Source of the DNA: Flaveria trinervia
Lineage: Eukaryota > Streptophyta > Magnoliopsida > Asterales > Asteraceae
Reading direction: 5' to 3'
Assembly: GCA_025506515.1 (NCBI GenBank)
Contig: CM046444.1
Coordinates: 76,255,533 to 76,319,532, forward strand
Length of the DNA: 64,000 nucleotides
Shown: positions 1 to 12,178 of the stretch, one piece after another
How the letters are laid out: every line of letters starts with the position of its first letter
Numbering within the stretch: the first letter of the stretch is position 1
Notes under the pieces: generated by a model
Told to the model about the DNA's origin: nothing
What the model saw: the letters and a program-made list of their open reading frames with translations, nothing else
Database searches by the model: none
Translations under genes and position numbers: made by a program

Positions 1-798
1 GTTTCTTTTGGTGGTTTGGTGGGGACATTGGATTTGGAGGGGTGGCTGTGGGTCCAGCTGCGTGGGTTTTCGCAGCTTGGCAGCCAGTTTGAGTGGTCCG
101 GTCAGAGTTGTGCCGGGAGTATACTTTTGGCAGAACAGCCGTAGCAGGGACTCCCAAGCCAACAAGTCCCTCAGCATTAAGCTGGTCTATAATAATGGCC
201 ATTATGACGTGGATAGAGTATCCAACGGTTGGCAGTTAGTTTTTGAGCCATATCTTTGAGCTCTGAAAATATTAATTCTAAAAAGTTCAGTGGTTGTTGC
301 TCAAGGATAGAATAACTTACCTGCTGCCATTTGGTGGACATTTGATCCCAAGACGAGTCTTAGGGGCCAAACATACATTGACCATGTGAAAAATCAGGCG
401 CTCAGCGTCTTAAAGTGTTTCTTCATGATGGTGGTGGCACTGAGATCACCTTGATATCCATGCTGAGCAAATGATAGATCAAGGTGCCTTCGGTATCCAG
501 CAGGAGAGGTAGCATCACTCAGTTGAAGAATTTTTACGGATGTTTGCAGGAGTAATCAATACTTCTTTGTTGTTGACGACTGACCTGAGGGATTAGTGTG
601 TTGCTCTCTCAGTGTAACAGTAACGTTCATCCAAAATTGGTTCAAGGATTCGGCATGTAAAACGGGGTTCAGAAGGAATGCCTTGTTGTATTGGGACTGA
701 ACCATAAGATCGATAGCAGTATCGAACTTAGTCCAGATCGGCGATTTTGTGAGGTAGGCAACACAGTTGTGTCGCGGTTTAATTTGCATAGACGCCAT
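1..798 (-). pseudogene. Additional ORF (aORF) of E1, N-terminal part, broken
   Basis: The ATG at 798-796 opens a protein beginning MASMQIKPRHNCVAYLTKSP, almost the same as the aORF starts of E4, E5 and E6. The first frame runs about 80 codons to 556, then frameshifts and stops break it. Homology to the other copies continues to base 1, including a mutated form of the N-R-W-I-L-Y-P-R-F block near 203-260. The ORF lies downstream of pol, on the same strand and behind its own TATA box. The function is unknown. I recall related proteins downstream of pol in Asteraceae copia elements, usually annotated as hypothetical; that is memory, not a search. The C-terminal two thirds lie outside the window. 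Confidence 0.75.
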
Positions 799-861
799 GG
801 AAGTTTTGGAGAGGAACGTTAGGTTTGAAGAAGATGAAGCATGGAGAGCTCAGGTTAAGGG

Positions 862-869
862 TATTTATA
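862..869 (-). promoter_or_regulatory. Internal TATA box before E1 aORF
   Basis: TATAAATA on the minus strand, starting 71 bp before the aORF ATG. TATA boxes lie at matching places in E4, E5 and E6. Promoter activity is inferred from position and conservation only. Confidence 0.6.
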
Positions 870-1547
870 GGGTACTGGTGAGGAAACGACTGAAGGATGT
901 GGTGTTAGTCATCAGTAGTTTTAAACGACCGTTGACATGGTATTATCCTTTCAGACGTTGAAACAGCTGAAGTCGTTGGTTTAGGCATCAGTAGTTTAGA
1001 AAACTACTTGAAGACCGTGGTTTGACTTCAGATGATTGAAACAACTGAGGACATGGTGTTTGTCTCAGTAGTTATGAAACTACTGAAGACAGTGGTTTTG
1101 TCATCAGCTGTTGTAAACAACTGAAGACTTGGTATGGTCATCAGTAGTATAAAAATGCTGAAGACGTGGTTTTGCTTCAGTTGTTAAAATGAAACAGCAG
1201 TTGTACAAACGACTGAAGAGAAGTTCTCTTCAGCTGTTTTCGTCAATTCTTAGCTTTTCAGCTGTTTCATAACTGTCCTCAACACATTCATCGTCTTTAT
1301 GGCTGATTTCAGTTGTTTCATAGGACATCAGTACTTATCTGTTTTTACTGATTGCAGTAGTTATGACTGCATCAGTAGTTGTAACTACTTCAGTAGTTTA
1401 GAGCAGATGAAGTACTTCAGTACTTGTGAGACATTTAGCCTTCAGTAGTTATAAAACCTACTGAGGTAAAAGAGCTCATCAGTACTTATATGTGACAGGC
1501 ACTCATGATCATCAGTATGAATTACTGAGATCATCAGTAGTTGTCAC
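870..1547 (-). repeat. Hairpin-forming tandem array between pol and aORF (E1)
   Basis: Dense short motifs of the kind CAGTAGTT...AACTACTG and CAGTTGTT...AACAACTG, many as close inverted pairs, fill the interval from the pol stop to the TATA box. It is the degenerate counterpart of the ~76-bp tandem array of E4 and E6. No ORF is supported here. Confidence 0.8.
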
Positions 1548-4500
1548 CTATTCTAGCTGCAGCATACCAAGCCTTAAACACCAGGTTTTGGAAAGTTGAA
1601 CTATCCAAAGGCTTAGTAAAAATGTCTGCAAGCTCATCAGCACTAGGCACAAACTTAGGATCAATCAGACCTTTTTCAAAACAATCCCTTATAAAATGAT
1701 GTCTGATCTCTATATGTTTGGTCCTAGAGTGCTGGACTGGATTTTTGACAATGCAAAGAGCTGAAGCACTATCCATTAACAATGGAGTCTTAGTCTCTGT
1801 AATGCCATAATCCAAAAGTTGGTTTTGAAGCCAGAGTACCTGAGATGTATAGCTTGCAGCCAGCAATGTACTCTGCTTCTGCAGTGGATGTAGCAACTGA
1901 GGTCTGTTTCTTGCTCTGCCAAGAAATCAAGCAGTTGCCTAGGAATTGACATCCACCAGAAGTTGATTTCCTGGTCAACTTACACCCTGCATAGTCACTG
2001 TCAGAAAAAGCAACTAATTTACCAGAATGTCTGGTAGAATACCATCAACCTAGAGATGGAGTGCCTTGCAGATATCTAAAGATCCTCTTGACTGCAATCA
2101 GATGAGACTCTTTAGGTGCAGCCTGAAATCTAGCACAAACACATGTAGCAAACATATATCTGGTCTAGAAGCTGTTAAATACATCAAGGACCCAATCATA
2201 CATCTGTAAAGTGTTTCATCAACCACTTTACCTTTCTGATCTGAGCCAGTTGTGTGGTGCTGCTCATGGAGTAGAACAGGGCTTACAGTTTTGTAAATCA
2301 AACTTTTGCAAAAGATCTTTTGTATATTTGGATTGATGAATAAAAATTCCATCAGCCTTTTGTTTGATTTGCAACCCCAGAAAGAACTTTAATTCTCCCA
2401 TGGCACTCATTTCAAACTTCTGTTGCATCAACTTTGTAAAGCATCACACAACTTTGGATCAGAGGATGCAAAAATGATATCATCTACATAAATTTGAACA
2501 AGTAGATTATGCTGCCCAGCTTCTTAATAAATAAGTCTTTCTATGGAGCCTCTAGTGAAATTGTTTTCCAGAAGAAAGTTTGATAATGTCTCATACCAGG
2601 CTCTGGGAGCTTGTTTTAACCCATAAAGAGCTTTATCAAGCTTATACACCCATTAGGATGTTTATTGTCCTCAAAGCCTGGAGGTTGACATACATAAACC
2701 TTTCTTTAACTTTTCCATACAAAAATGCACTTTTGACATCCATTTGAAAGACTTTAGTTTTTGATAAGCAGCATAAGCTAAAAACAATCGAATTGCTTCC
2801 AGTCTGGCTACAGGGGCAAAGGTTTCATCATAATCAATACTTCTTCTTGTGCAAACCCCTGAACAACCAGTCTGGCCTTGTTCTTAACAATAAGCCCATT
2901 TTCATCAGTTGTGTTCCTAAACACCCATTTAGTGCCTATTGCACACTTACCTGGAGGTAGAGGAACCAGTTCCCACACTTGCTGTTCTTGAACTGAAGAA
3001 AGCTCAAGCTGCATGGCATCAAACCATCCATTGTCCTTTAAAGCAATGTGATAATTCTTTGGCTCTTGCTGACTGATGAAGAGAGCATAGAAGCAGAAAT
3101 TTGACAATTGACTTCTTGTTGATACTCCAGCAGTGATATCACCAATGATTTGAGACATAGGGTGATTCTTCAGATCTTGATACACAATGAGATCTGTGCA
3201 AGTGTTTGTAGCCGGTTCAGCAGCAACAGATGGTGATGGTGAATCATTTCCTTGAAACCAATCATGGATGGTAATTCAAAGGAAGTGAATTCGAAGAAAA
3301 TCTCATCAGCATTGTTGTGGATGGTGCTACTGGCGCTACAGGAACATCAGGTCTAGTTGAATCAGGCAGCTGATCACTAAACCTGAAGAGGTGAGTACTG
3401 CAATCATCATCATCATCGCAGTACCACCAGGTGGTGCACTGTTGACAGGAGCAACAGCAGGAGTTTGATAAGGAACATATTGCAGTATGTCCAGATCAAA
3501 TAATCCACAGGACTTTGTGGAATCTTGTCCTTGGAGATTCATTAAACTTAACATGTAGAGTTTCTTCAACCATCTTTGTTCTGCAGTTGAAGACTCTGTA
3601 TGCCTTGCAAGTAGATGAATAACCAACAAAGTATCCTGCATCCACCTTAGGATCGAATTTGTGGAGTTGATCCTTGTGTGAGAATAAAACAGGGACACCC
3701 AAATGCTTTGAAAAATGAAATCAGAGGAGCCAAATGATGGAGAACTTCATATGGAGTCTTCATCAACCTCTGATTTACTAAAACTCTATTTTGCACATAA
3801 CAAGCTATGTTGACAGCTTCGGCCCAAATGGTCAATGGCAAACCTGAGTCAGCCAGCATGGACTGGCAGCTTCAATGAGGGTCCTGTTCTTTCTCTCCAC
3901 TACTCCATTTTGTTCTGGAGTCCTTGGAATGCTGAACTGCCTTTTGATTCCCTTTGAAAGATAGAAGTCATCAAGTGTATGATTTCTGAACTCAGTTCCA
4001 TTATCACTCCTATACACTTGACTGGAAGGGAATACTGCTTCTCAATGTACAGCACAAAGTGGATAATCTTCTGAGCAGCCTCATCCTTTGAATGTAGAAA
4101 GAAAGCCATGCAAATCTGGAGTAATCATCCACAATTACCAGACAGTATTTCTTCTTTGCCATGCTCATTACTCCACAGGACAAATAGATCCATATGCAGT
4201 AATTGCAAGCAGGCAGTGGACTTGGACACTTCAATAGGAGGAAATGAGACCTTGTGTTGTTTTCCTTTTAACAAGCAGTGCATGTTTCATCACAGTGGAA
4301 CTCCTTATTGGTAAGCCTCTGACTAAACTATTGTGGCTAAGCTGATTCATGTTTTTGAGATTGACATGACCAAGCCTCCTGTGCCACAGTTTAGATTCTT
4401 GAAAAGAGGCTTTGGAAAATAGGCAAGGATTGCCTTTGAGATCTATCTTCTTAGAGAGATCTAAGGCATACACTCTTCCTGTCCTGTTGGCTTTCAGGAG

Positions 4501-4833
4501 AGTGTGATCATAACACCTTGTCAATCAAGTGCAAAACTTTGGATGACAGAATCTTACAGCTTTGACTTGTGAAAAGGGCAACATGGCCTTTATCACACAT
4601 TGACTGACACTCAAGAGGTTGTACTTGAGATTTTCCACATGATTAACATCATCAAATTTGATTTCTCCATTGGAGACAAAGCCCTTACCGATGATGTAAC
4701 CCCTAGCATCATTGCCAAAAGAGACAAATCCCTTCTTCCTTGAGAGTAGTCATGAAGAAGAGAATGTTCCCAGTCATGTGCATAGATCCCCACTGTCTAC
4801 ATACCAGATGCTACTTTGGCATGTTGAAGAACC
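1548..4833 (-). pseudogene. pol: pol of E1 (protease, integrase, reverse transcriptase, RNase H), broken
   Basis: Read from 4833 down. Protease: W-Y-V-D-S-G with the catalytic Asp codon at 4797-4795. Integrase: zinc-binding H-R-R-L-G-H near 4385, then the second catalytic Asp in R-S-D-N-G-T-E-F and the Glu in P-E-Q-N-G-V-V-E-R-K within 4017-3880. Reverse transcriptase: from the W-E-L-V-P-L-P-P-G block near 2960, with the Y-V-D-D active site intact at 2490-2479. RNase H: F-S-D-S-D-Y-A-G near 2010 to the stop at 1550-1548. This is the copia order, with integrase before reverse transcriptase. Frameshifts occur in IN, in RT and at the RNase H start, so no continuous polyprotein is possible as written. 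Confidence 0.9.
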
Positions 4834-4852
4834 CTGCAATAATAAACAATCA
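4834..4852 (-). promoter_or_regulatory. Gag-frame stop plus candidate 3' splice site (E1)
   Basis: The gag frame ends at TGA (4852-4850). It is followed directly by a T-rich tract ending TTGCAG, with the AG at 4835-4834. Protease starts just after it in the +1 frame. The same arrangement recurs in E4, E5 and E7. Whether splicing, +1 frameshifting or simple mutation explains it cannot be told from sequence. Confidence 0.4.
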
Positions 4853-7663
4853 GTTAGTTTTAGAGACCAAAACTTTTTGGTTTGGGCTTGGTCTCATCAA
4901 TAGATGGTAAACTAACATTTATTTGTAACAACAGCCTGAGAAGAGGAAGATGGGTAGAAGAAGGAAGTCCTTTGGCTTAGACCTCCTTTTCTGTGGTTTC
5001 AACATAGGAGAATCTAGTTGGTTACTCTACCAACAGATGTTGTACATCATCACCAGCTGTGTCTGATTTTGTGATAAAGCTTTCAGCTCATCAGACACAT
5101 TGCTAGTGGAGTTAGATAAGGTCCTATGTTGCACCTTCTTCTTTTGAGCACCCTCAGCTGTCACCTGTTTAACTCCTTCCTTTTGAATTGCTTTAAGGAC
5201 TTAAGGGTTACAGGATTTGATGTTGCTGATACAAATGTGGTCTCAAAACTCAGTTTCATTTTTACCATTTTCTCATTAATTTCTTCTTTTGTTTGAGTTT
5301 GGAACCTCTTTGTACCAACAATCATCTGTAAGATGATTGAACAAACCACATATTTCACATGGTTTCTTCTTCATCTTAGGTTGATCATCAACTAAAGATG
5401 GTGAAGCAACAGAAGACTTGTTCTTCAATGCTTTGGAAGCATTGGGTGCTTTCTTGACATCCTCTTTAGTAGCCTTCAAACTCTTTCTACTGCCAGTTTC
5501 TTCTCTTCAGTGTTGACAGCAGTTGAAGTTTGAACTTCAGGTGTTAAATCCTGCTCTCCAGTCCTTACAGGACCTTCAGGATTAACTCCTGAGTTGATCA
5601 ACTTATTGATCATGTGAATGTCAGCATTTGGACCATCAACATCAGCTGATAGGTTCAAGGAGGACTTGATGCTGACTGCTACTTCTGATTGTGCTGTATC
5701 CGAAGGTAGATCACATGATTTGATGGATTGGTTATCACTCTCACCATCAGATTCTACCTCTGCTCTTGGGGTAAAATCTGTAGGTGAGCAGTGTGATTGT
5801 AGCCAATGCCAAACTTCACATTTGAAGTAGATTGCTTACTAAGAAGCATTTCAAAACCTTTGCATGATTGTACCCATCTATCACACTCGACCTGGGTAAC
5901 TGCAAGGGTTTCTTTGAGATCTTTGTACTTCTCTAGAAGTACATCTTCTCTAGCTTATCATCAATTATTTTGCAATTCAGTTATAAACCTCATCATTTTT
6001 ATCTTGAGCACAAACTCAAACTCAGCTTTGTTTTTGGAAATTATTTGTTCTAGCTCAATGTTCTATTAATTAAAGCTACATTTGCTTCTCTAATGGAAGC
6101 AAATGCTGCTATGCATTGTTCAGAACATAATTTGGCTTTTGCCTCAGAGGATACCTGTGATACCTGAGGTGTAGAGGCATTGGAAGATGAAGTATCAGCA
6201 GACTCCAAAGCCATAAGAGCTAGATTCCCAAAGGGACTGTCACCACCATGTTGACCAGCACCTGAGAACAGTTGATCATGACCAGACAAGTCATCTGGTA
6301 AACTGCTCCAGTCAACAACTCCTGGGGTGAAGAAGCTGTGTGTTGAGATGAAGGTTGTTGATGAGATAGGGAAGGCTGAGGTTCTGGTAATGCATGAGGT
6401 TGTGGTGCATAGGAACTTGAACTTGATTTGACTGTGGCATGTAATAACCAGGGTACTGATATGGCATTTGGCCCTGAGGAACAAAATATGCCGGAGATTG
6501 TTGTTGAGGATGACTAGATGTGACAGGATGTTGCCCTCTGTGTTGTGACTATTGCCAGGAAAAGTCACAAAGGGTGCAGTAGAGTTAGATCCAGTTGATC
6601 TACACTCTCTTGCAAAGTGTCCAAGCCGTTGGCATTTGTGACACCTCAACTTCCTCTTGTCAAAACCAACTTTGGTTTTGCCAGAGAGTCCGGGAATTTT
6701 CTTCCAGTTCTTTTGTAGAACTTCTGAGATCTGATATTTATCAAGGCCATTTGGCTCAAAATATCCATCTCTTCTAAGTCATCATCAGCAATCCCTTGAG
6801 ATCATCATAATGAAACATAAATTGTCATTATTACATCCAGTGAAATGACCATCAACACTTACAAATGCAGAATTAGAAGTGCTCGAAGAGAAATTAATAT
6901 GTCATCATACTCGCATTCATGATGAAGCATATTCTGACTCATGACCCACCAAGGCAGTGTTGCCTTGTATAAAGTCTTCAGTGAGCTTTCCAGATGAAGA
7001 CAGCTTTCTCTTTGTTCTATCTCTCTCTCAAAAGTGAGCAATTTCCCATGGAGTTGGGTGAGAGATAGTTTGTCCAAACTTGCATGGAGCGTAGGACAAT
7101 AGTATATGGGTCCCATCTCTCATGCAGTGATCTCAGAAATCTGTTATTCATCTGAATATTGGTGTATTCAAGTTTGACCATTTTTAGTTCAGAGATCAAA
7201 CAAGAAAACGCTCATATTGTTGAGTCAGTGTCTCGCCTTTCTATGAGAGAATGTCTCATATTGTTGGGCAAGAATTTCTCTATTATTTGCCAAGACCTCA
7301 TCTGTTCCTCCAAATTGTTCTTTCAAAGCAATCCAGAGGTCATGGGCAGTTTCATGATGCATTAGCCCAGAATAGATTTCATTGGGCAAAGCCATGGCCA
7401 GAATTCCATGGGCTTTTGCATCAATCTCAAGCAACTTCTTATCCTCATCTGAGTATTGCTCCCTCCTCTTCGGAACCATTTGATTGGTTCCGGGTTATTC
7501 ACCATGGGCTTGTGTGGACCATGTACCACTGATGTCCAACACCCTGCGCTGTTAACAGACAGGTGATGGAGCATACGTCTTGCCATATGTTATACTCATC
7601 TAACCAGCATAGGAGGTTTGGTTGAGGAACCAGTATTGTGAGGATCATTGGGGGAGTGGTCAT
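4850..7663 (-). pseudogene. gag: gag of E1, broken
   Basis: Starts at the ATG at 7663-7661 (M-T-T-P... form, as in the sister copies), 221 bp downstream of the PBS. It contains the copia gag domain (…KAHGILAMALPNEIYSGLMH…, then …LPERW…, then …LTQLHGKLLTFEREIEQ…). The first CCHC knuckle C-x2-C-x4-H-x4-C is at 6643-6602, a P/Q/H-rich stretch follows, then a coiled-coil-like segment near 6140-5860, and a second CCHC knuckle is at 5359-5318. It ends at TGA 4852-4850. Gag normally coats and packages element RNA. Several frameshifts break the frame, for example after the first knuckle and in the coiled coil. Confidence 0.85.
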
Positions 7664-7883
7664 TTTTCAGTTCAAAAACAGTTTAGTTCAAGTTTTAAAA
7701 GTTTTAGACAAACCACAACAAACTCAATGAGAACAAGAAAAAGATCTCAGAATGAATGAGCAGAAATACAGAAAATTCAATCTCTATAAACCGTTTCTTG
7801 CAAGAAATAAAGCTAATTCAATCAAACTTGGATCTGATGAGCAGTTTCAATGATCAATTATTAGATCGATCAATGATTAACCT

Positions 7884-7895
7884 GCTCTGATACCA
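7884..7895 (-). other. Primer binding site of E1 (initiator Met tRNA)
   Basis: TGGTATCAGAGC on the minus strand, two bases inside the 5' LTR. This 12-mer is the standard plant copia PBS complementary to the 3' end of initiator tRNA-Met. Confidence 0.93.
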
Positions 7896-7897
7896 TT

Positions 7898-8799
7898 TGA
7901 CAGGATCAGGGATCACAAGTTGATGTATCAGAATATAAAGCAGCGGAATACAAACACGAATTAGACAAATTGTAGCAAGCTAACGATATATGTGAGCATT
8001 AAGATCGCATACAGTTATAGGGAGAGAATATGTATTCTGATTCTAGGAATGTTATAGATGTAGAATATTTCTAGTCGAATCAATCATTCATTCCATTCGA
8101 TTACTCATTTCATTCACGATTACAATAGGTTGTCACTCCTATATAGAGTGCAACAATCACTGCTGTTGTAACGGAAAGTGACAACTGGCAGATCCAATAC
8201 AGAAATAACTAATTCTTAACAAACTACTGAAATGTTCACAACTACTGAGAACATATCAGCAAGTTAAGTACAAAAATATAAAACTACTGAAACTACAACG
8301 ACTGAAGAACAAGCTCTTCAGTCGTTTTACAAAACTACGGACAACATAAAAATACTGAACTAGAAATATAAAACTACTGATATCACAACTACTGAAGAAG
8401 TACTCTTCAGACTTGTGACAAACTACTGAGGCTTCAGTACTTGATCTTCAGACTTTGACCTTCAGGTATTTCATCAGCTGATGACTTCAGTAGATATCAT
8501 CAGCTGATGTCTCAGTCTTTGTCTTCAGACTTTGTACATCAGTTGTTGATCTTCAGCACTTGTGAACTCTTCAGCTGTTGTACTTCAGTACTTTGGTCTT
8601 TCAGCTTCAGCACTTGTGTTCTTCAGCTGTTGTACTTCAGCACTTAGTTCTTCAGCTGTTAAGGTCTTCAGCACTTGATCTTCAGTGTTGAAGTATTCAG
8701 CACTTGTCAAACTACTGATGAGGCTTTCAGCAGTTGTTGTGATACCGTGTGGGACTTAGAGGTTTTCTGATCTTGGCTCATTGGTTCTTTGGTCCAACA
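7898..8799 (-). repeat. 5' LTR of E1 (subfamily A, 902 bp)
   Basis: On the minus strand it runs TGTTGGACC...CTGATCCTGTCA and is followed by AA and the PBS. U3 is packed with CAGCTGAAG and AACTACTGA motifs. It has only one copy of the 30-bp unit (8601-8630) that is tripled in E2 and E5, which accounts for much of the length difference. A TATATA-type box lies near 8140. A perfect 12-bp hairpin is at 8297-8326. Confidence 0.92.
8297..8326. repeat. Conserved U3 hairpin, E1 copy
   Basis: AACGACTGAAGA, a 6-base loop, then TCTTCAGTCGTT: a perfect 12-bp stem. The same hairpin is at 11612-11641, 14860-14889 and 32900-32929. A compensated version is in E6 at 55943-55972. Confidence 0.8.
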
Positions 8800-10999
8800 T
8801 TCTTCAATGCTTTGGAAGCATTGTTTGCTTTCTTCATGCTCTTTAGTGGTCTTCAGAACTCTTTCTACTGTCACAGTTTTCTTCTCTTCAGTATGACAGC
8901 AGTTGAAGTTTGAATTCCTGAGTTGATCAAATCATTAATCATGTGAATGTCAGCATTTGAACCATCAACATCAGCTAATAAGTTCAAAGAGGGCTTGATG
9001 CTGACTGCTACTTCTGATTGTGATGTATCAGAAGGTAGATCACATGATGTGATGGATTGGTTATCACTCTCACCATCAGATTCAACCTATGCTCTTGGGG
9101 TAAAATCTGTAGGTGGAGCAGTGTGATTGTAACAATTCCAAACTTCACATTTGAAGCAGATTGCTTACTAAGAAGCATTTCAAAACCTTTGCATGATTGT
9201 ACCCATCTATCAACTCGACCTGGGTAACTGCAAGGGTTTCTTTGAGATCTTTGTACTTCTCTAGAAGTACTTCTTCTCTAGCCTTATCATCAATATTTGG
9301 CAATTCAGTTTTAAAATCTATCATTTTTATCTTTAAGCACAGACTCAAACTCAGCTTTGTTTTTGGAAATTATTTGTTCTAGCTCAATGTTCTTATTAAT
9401 TAGAGCTACACTTGCTTCTCTAATGGAAGCAAATGCTGCTATGCATGGTTCAGAACATAATTTGGCTTTTGCCTCAGAGGATACCTGTGATACTGAGGTG
9501 TAGAGGCATTAGAAAATGAAGTATCAGCAGACTCCAAAGCCATAAGAGCCAGATTCCCAAAAGGACTGTCACCACCATGTTGACTAGCACCTGAGAACAG
9601 TTGGTCATGACCAGACATGTCATCTGGTAAACTGCTCCAGTCAACAACTCCGGGGTGAAGAAGCTGTGTTGTTGAGGTTGAGGTTGTTGATGAGATTGGG
9701 ATGGCTGAGGTCTGGTAGTGCATGAGGTTGTGGTGCCATAGGAACTTGAACTTGATTTGACTTTGGCATGTAATAACAAGGGTACGGATATGGCATTTGA
9801 CCCTGAGGAACAAAATTTGCCGGAGATTGTTTGTGAGGATGATGACTAGAGGTGACAGGATGTTGCCCTCTGTGTTGTTGACTATTGCCAGGAAAAGTCA
9901 CAAAGGGTGCAGTGGAGTTAGATCCAGTTGATCTACACTCTCTTGCAAAGTGTCCAAGCCTTTGGCATTTGTGACACCTCAACTTGCTCTTGTCAAAACC
10001 AACTTTGGTTTTGCCAGAGAGTCCTGGGAATTTTCTTCCAGTCTTTTATAGAACTTCTGAGATCTGATATTTATCAGGGCCATTTGGCTCAAAATATCCA
10101 TCTCTTCTAAGTCATCATCAGCAATCCCCTTGAGATCATCCATAATGAAGCATAAATTGTCATTATTACACCCAGTAAACTGACCATCAATACTCACAAA
10201 TGCAGAATCAGAAGTGCTTGAAGAGAAATAATATGCTCATCATACTGGCATTCAGATGAAGCATATTCTGACTCATGACCCACCAAGGCAGTGTTGCCTG
10301 GTACAAAGTCTTCAGTGAGCTTTCCAGATGAAGACAGCTTTCTCTTCTGTTCTATCTCTCTCTCAAAAGTGAGCAGTTTCCCATGGAGTTGGGTGAGAGA
10401 TAGTTTGTCCAAACTTGCACTGGAGCGTAGGACAATAGTATATGTGTCCCATCTCTCAGGCAGTGATCTGAGAAATCTGTTTTCATCTGAATATTTTTGT
10501 ACTCAGTTTGACCATTTTTAGTTCAGAGATCAAACAAGAGAACCGTCATATTGTTGAGTCAGTGTCTCACCCTTTCTATGAGAGAATGTCTCATATTGTT
10601 GGCAAGAATTTCTCTATTATTTGCCAAGACCTCATCTGTTCCTCCAAATTGTTCTTTCAAGGCATTCCAGAGGTCATGGGTAGTTTCATGATGCATTAGC
10701 CCAGAATACATTTCATTTGGCAGTGCCATGGCCAGAATTCCATGGGCTTTTGCATCAATTCAAGCAACTTCTTATCCTCATCTGAGTATTGCTCCCTCCT
10801 CTCAGAACCATTTGATTGGTTTCGGGTTATTCACCATAGGCTTGTGTGGACCATGTACCACTGATGTTCAACACCCTGCGCTGTTAACAGACAGGTGATG
10901 GAGCATACGTCTTTGCCATATGTTATACTCATTCCTAACCAGCATTGGTGGCTTGGTTGAGGAACCAGTATTGTGAGGATCATTGGAGGGAGTGGTCAT
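8800..10999 (-). pseudogene. gag: gag of E2, 5' two thirds, broken and interrupted by E1
   Basis: The ATG at 10999-10997 begins the same M-T-T-P-S-N-D-P-like start as E5. The copia gag domain follows, with …KAHG…MALPNE… near 10770-10700 and …LTQLHGKLLTFEREIEQ… near 10390-10340. An intact CCHC knuckle (C-x2-C-x4-H-x4-C) is at 9976-9935. A P/Q-rich segment and a coiled-coil segment near 9430-9140 come next. The reading stops at 8800, where E1 inserted, so the second knuckle and pol are missing here. Small indels break the frame repeatedly. A stretch of roughly 55 bases present in E1 is missing near 8921. Confidence 0.85.
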
Positions 11000-11215
11000 T
11001 TTCAGTTCAAAAACAATTTAATTCAAGCTTTTAAAAGTTTTACACAGACCACAACAAATTCAATGAAAACCAAGAAAGATCTCAGGATGAATGACCAGAA
11101 ATACAGAAAATTCAATCTCTATACCGTTTCTTGCAACAACAAAAGCTAATTCAATCAAACTAGATCTTGAATAGCAGTTTCAATGATCAATTATTAGATC
11201 GATCATGATTAACCT

Positions 11216-11227
11216 GCTCTGATACCA
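11216..11227 (-). other. Primer binding site of E2
   Basis: TGGTATCAGAGC on the minus strand, two bases inside the LTR end at 11230. Confidence 0.93.
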
Positions 11228-11229
11228 TT

Positions 11230-12178
11230 TGACAGGATCAGCGATCACAAGTTTGATGTATTAGAGTTCAAAGCAGCGGAATACGAACAAGAATTAGACA
11301 AATTGTAGCAAGCAATCGATACTTGTATGCATTAAGAGCACATACGGTTATAGGGAGAGAATATATTTTCTAATTTCAAGGAATGTTTATAGATGTAGAA
11401 TATTTCTAATCAAATCATTCATCCATTCCCTTCAGCACAATAGGTTGTCACTCGTTATATAGAGTGCAACAATCACTGCTGTTATCATGGAAAGTGACAA
11501 CTGGCAGATCTAATACAAAAATAACTAACTCTTAACAAACTACTAAAATGTTCACAACTACTGAGAACATAACAGAGTGTTAAGTACATAATATAAAACT
11601 ACTTAAACTACAACGACTGAAGAACAAGCTCTTCAGTCGTTTTACAAAACTATTGAAACATAAAACTACTGAAACTAGAAATATAAAACTACTGATATCA
11701 CAACTACTGAAGAAGTACTCTTCAGCAGTTGTGATAAACTACTGACGCTTCAGTACTTGATCTTCAGACTTTGACCTTCAGATGTTTCATCAGCTGATGA
11801 CTTCAGTAGATATCATGAGCTGATGTCTTCAGTCTTTGTCTTCAGACTTTGTACATCAGTTGTTGATCTTCACCACTTGTAAACTCTTCAGCTGTTGTAC
11901 TTCAGTACTTTGGTCTTTCAGCTTCAGCACTTGTGTTCTTCAGCTGTTCAGCTTCAGTACTTGTGTTCTTCAGTTGTTCAGCTTCAGTACTTGTGTTCTT
12001 CAGCTGTTGTACTTCAGCACTTTAGTTCTTCAGCTGTTGGAATCTTCAACACTTGATCTTCAGCTGTTGAAGTCTTCAGCACTTGTCAAACTGCTGATGA
12101 GTCTTTCAGCAGTTGTTGTGATACCATGTGGGACTTAGAGGTTTTCTGATCTTGGCTCATTGGTTCTTTGGTCCAACA
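11230..12178 (-). repeat. 5' LTR of E2 (subfamily A, 949 bp)
   Basis: On the minus strand it runs TGTTGGACC...CTGATCCTGTCA, next to the PBS. A TATATA box lies near 11458. It has three copies of the 30-bp unit in U3 and the conserved hairpin at 11612-11641. Apparent ORFs rich in F-S-T-C-V-L-Q-L in this LTR are translations of the repeat, not genes. Confidence 0.92.
11918..12007 (-). repeat. 30-bp U3 tandem repeat, three units (E2)
   Basis: Units start at 11918, 11948 and 11978, each carrying one CAGCTGAAG and one GTACTGAAGC-type motif on the minus strand, with few substitutions. Copy number varies between LTRs: one in E1, two in E7, three in E2, E5 and the spare LTR. Confidence 0.88.

Larger units (their letters stand above)
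1..8799 (-). mobile_element. E1: Ty1/copia retrotransposon, subfamily A, 3' end cut by window edge
   Basis: Read on the minus strand from 8799 to 1, this holds the 5' LTR, PBS, gag, PR, IN, RT, RNase H, repeat array, TATA box and the first part of the additional ORF. The 3' LTR lies left of the window. The 5' LTR edge at 8799 abuts E2 gag sequence, which continues from a point that matches E1's own position near 5425. E1 is therefore nested in E2. The right half of its target duplication should be 8800-8804 (ttctt); the left half is not visible. Confidence 0.93.
8800..12178 (-). mobile_element. E2: Ty1/copia retrotransposon, subfamily A, split by E1
   Basis: Only the 5' LTR, PBS and most of gag are visible; the rest should resume left of E1, outside the window. 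Its LTR edge at 12178 abuts E3 gag sequence, so E2 is nested in E3. Its target duplication should read 12179-12183 (aaacc) on this side; the partner is not visible. Confidence 0.9.

Noticed and set aside
11836..12138. Plus-strand ORF of 100 codons rich in F-S-T-C-V-L-Q-L; similar minus-strand ORFs at 32420-32734, 57302-57586 and 58218-58490
   Set aside because: They are translations of the LTR U3 30-bp repeat and its neighbours. They lie antisense to the elements and vary with repeat copy number.
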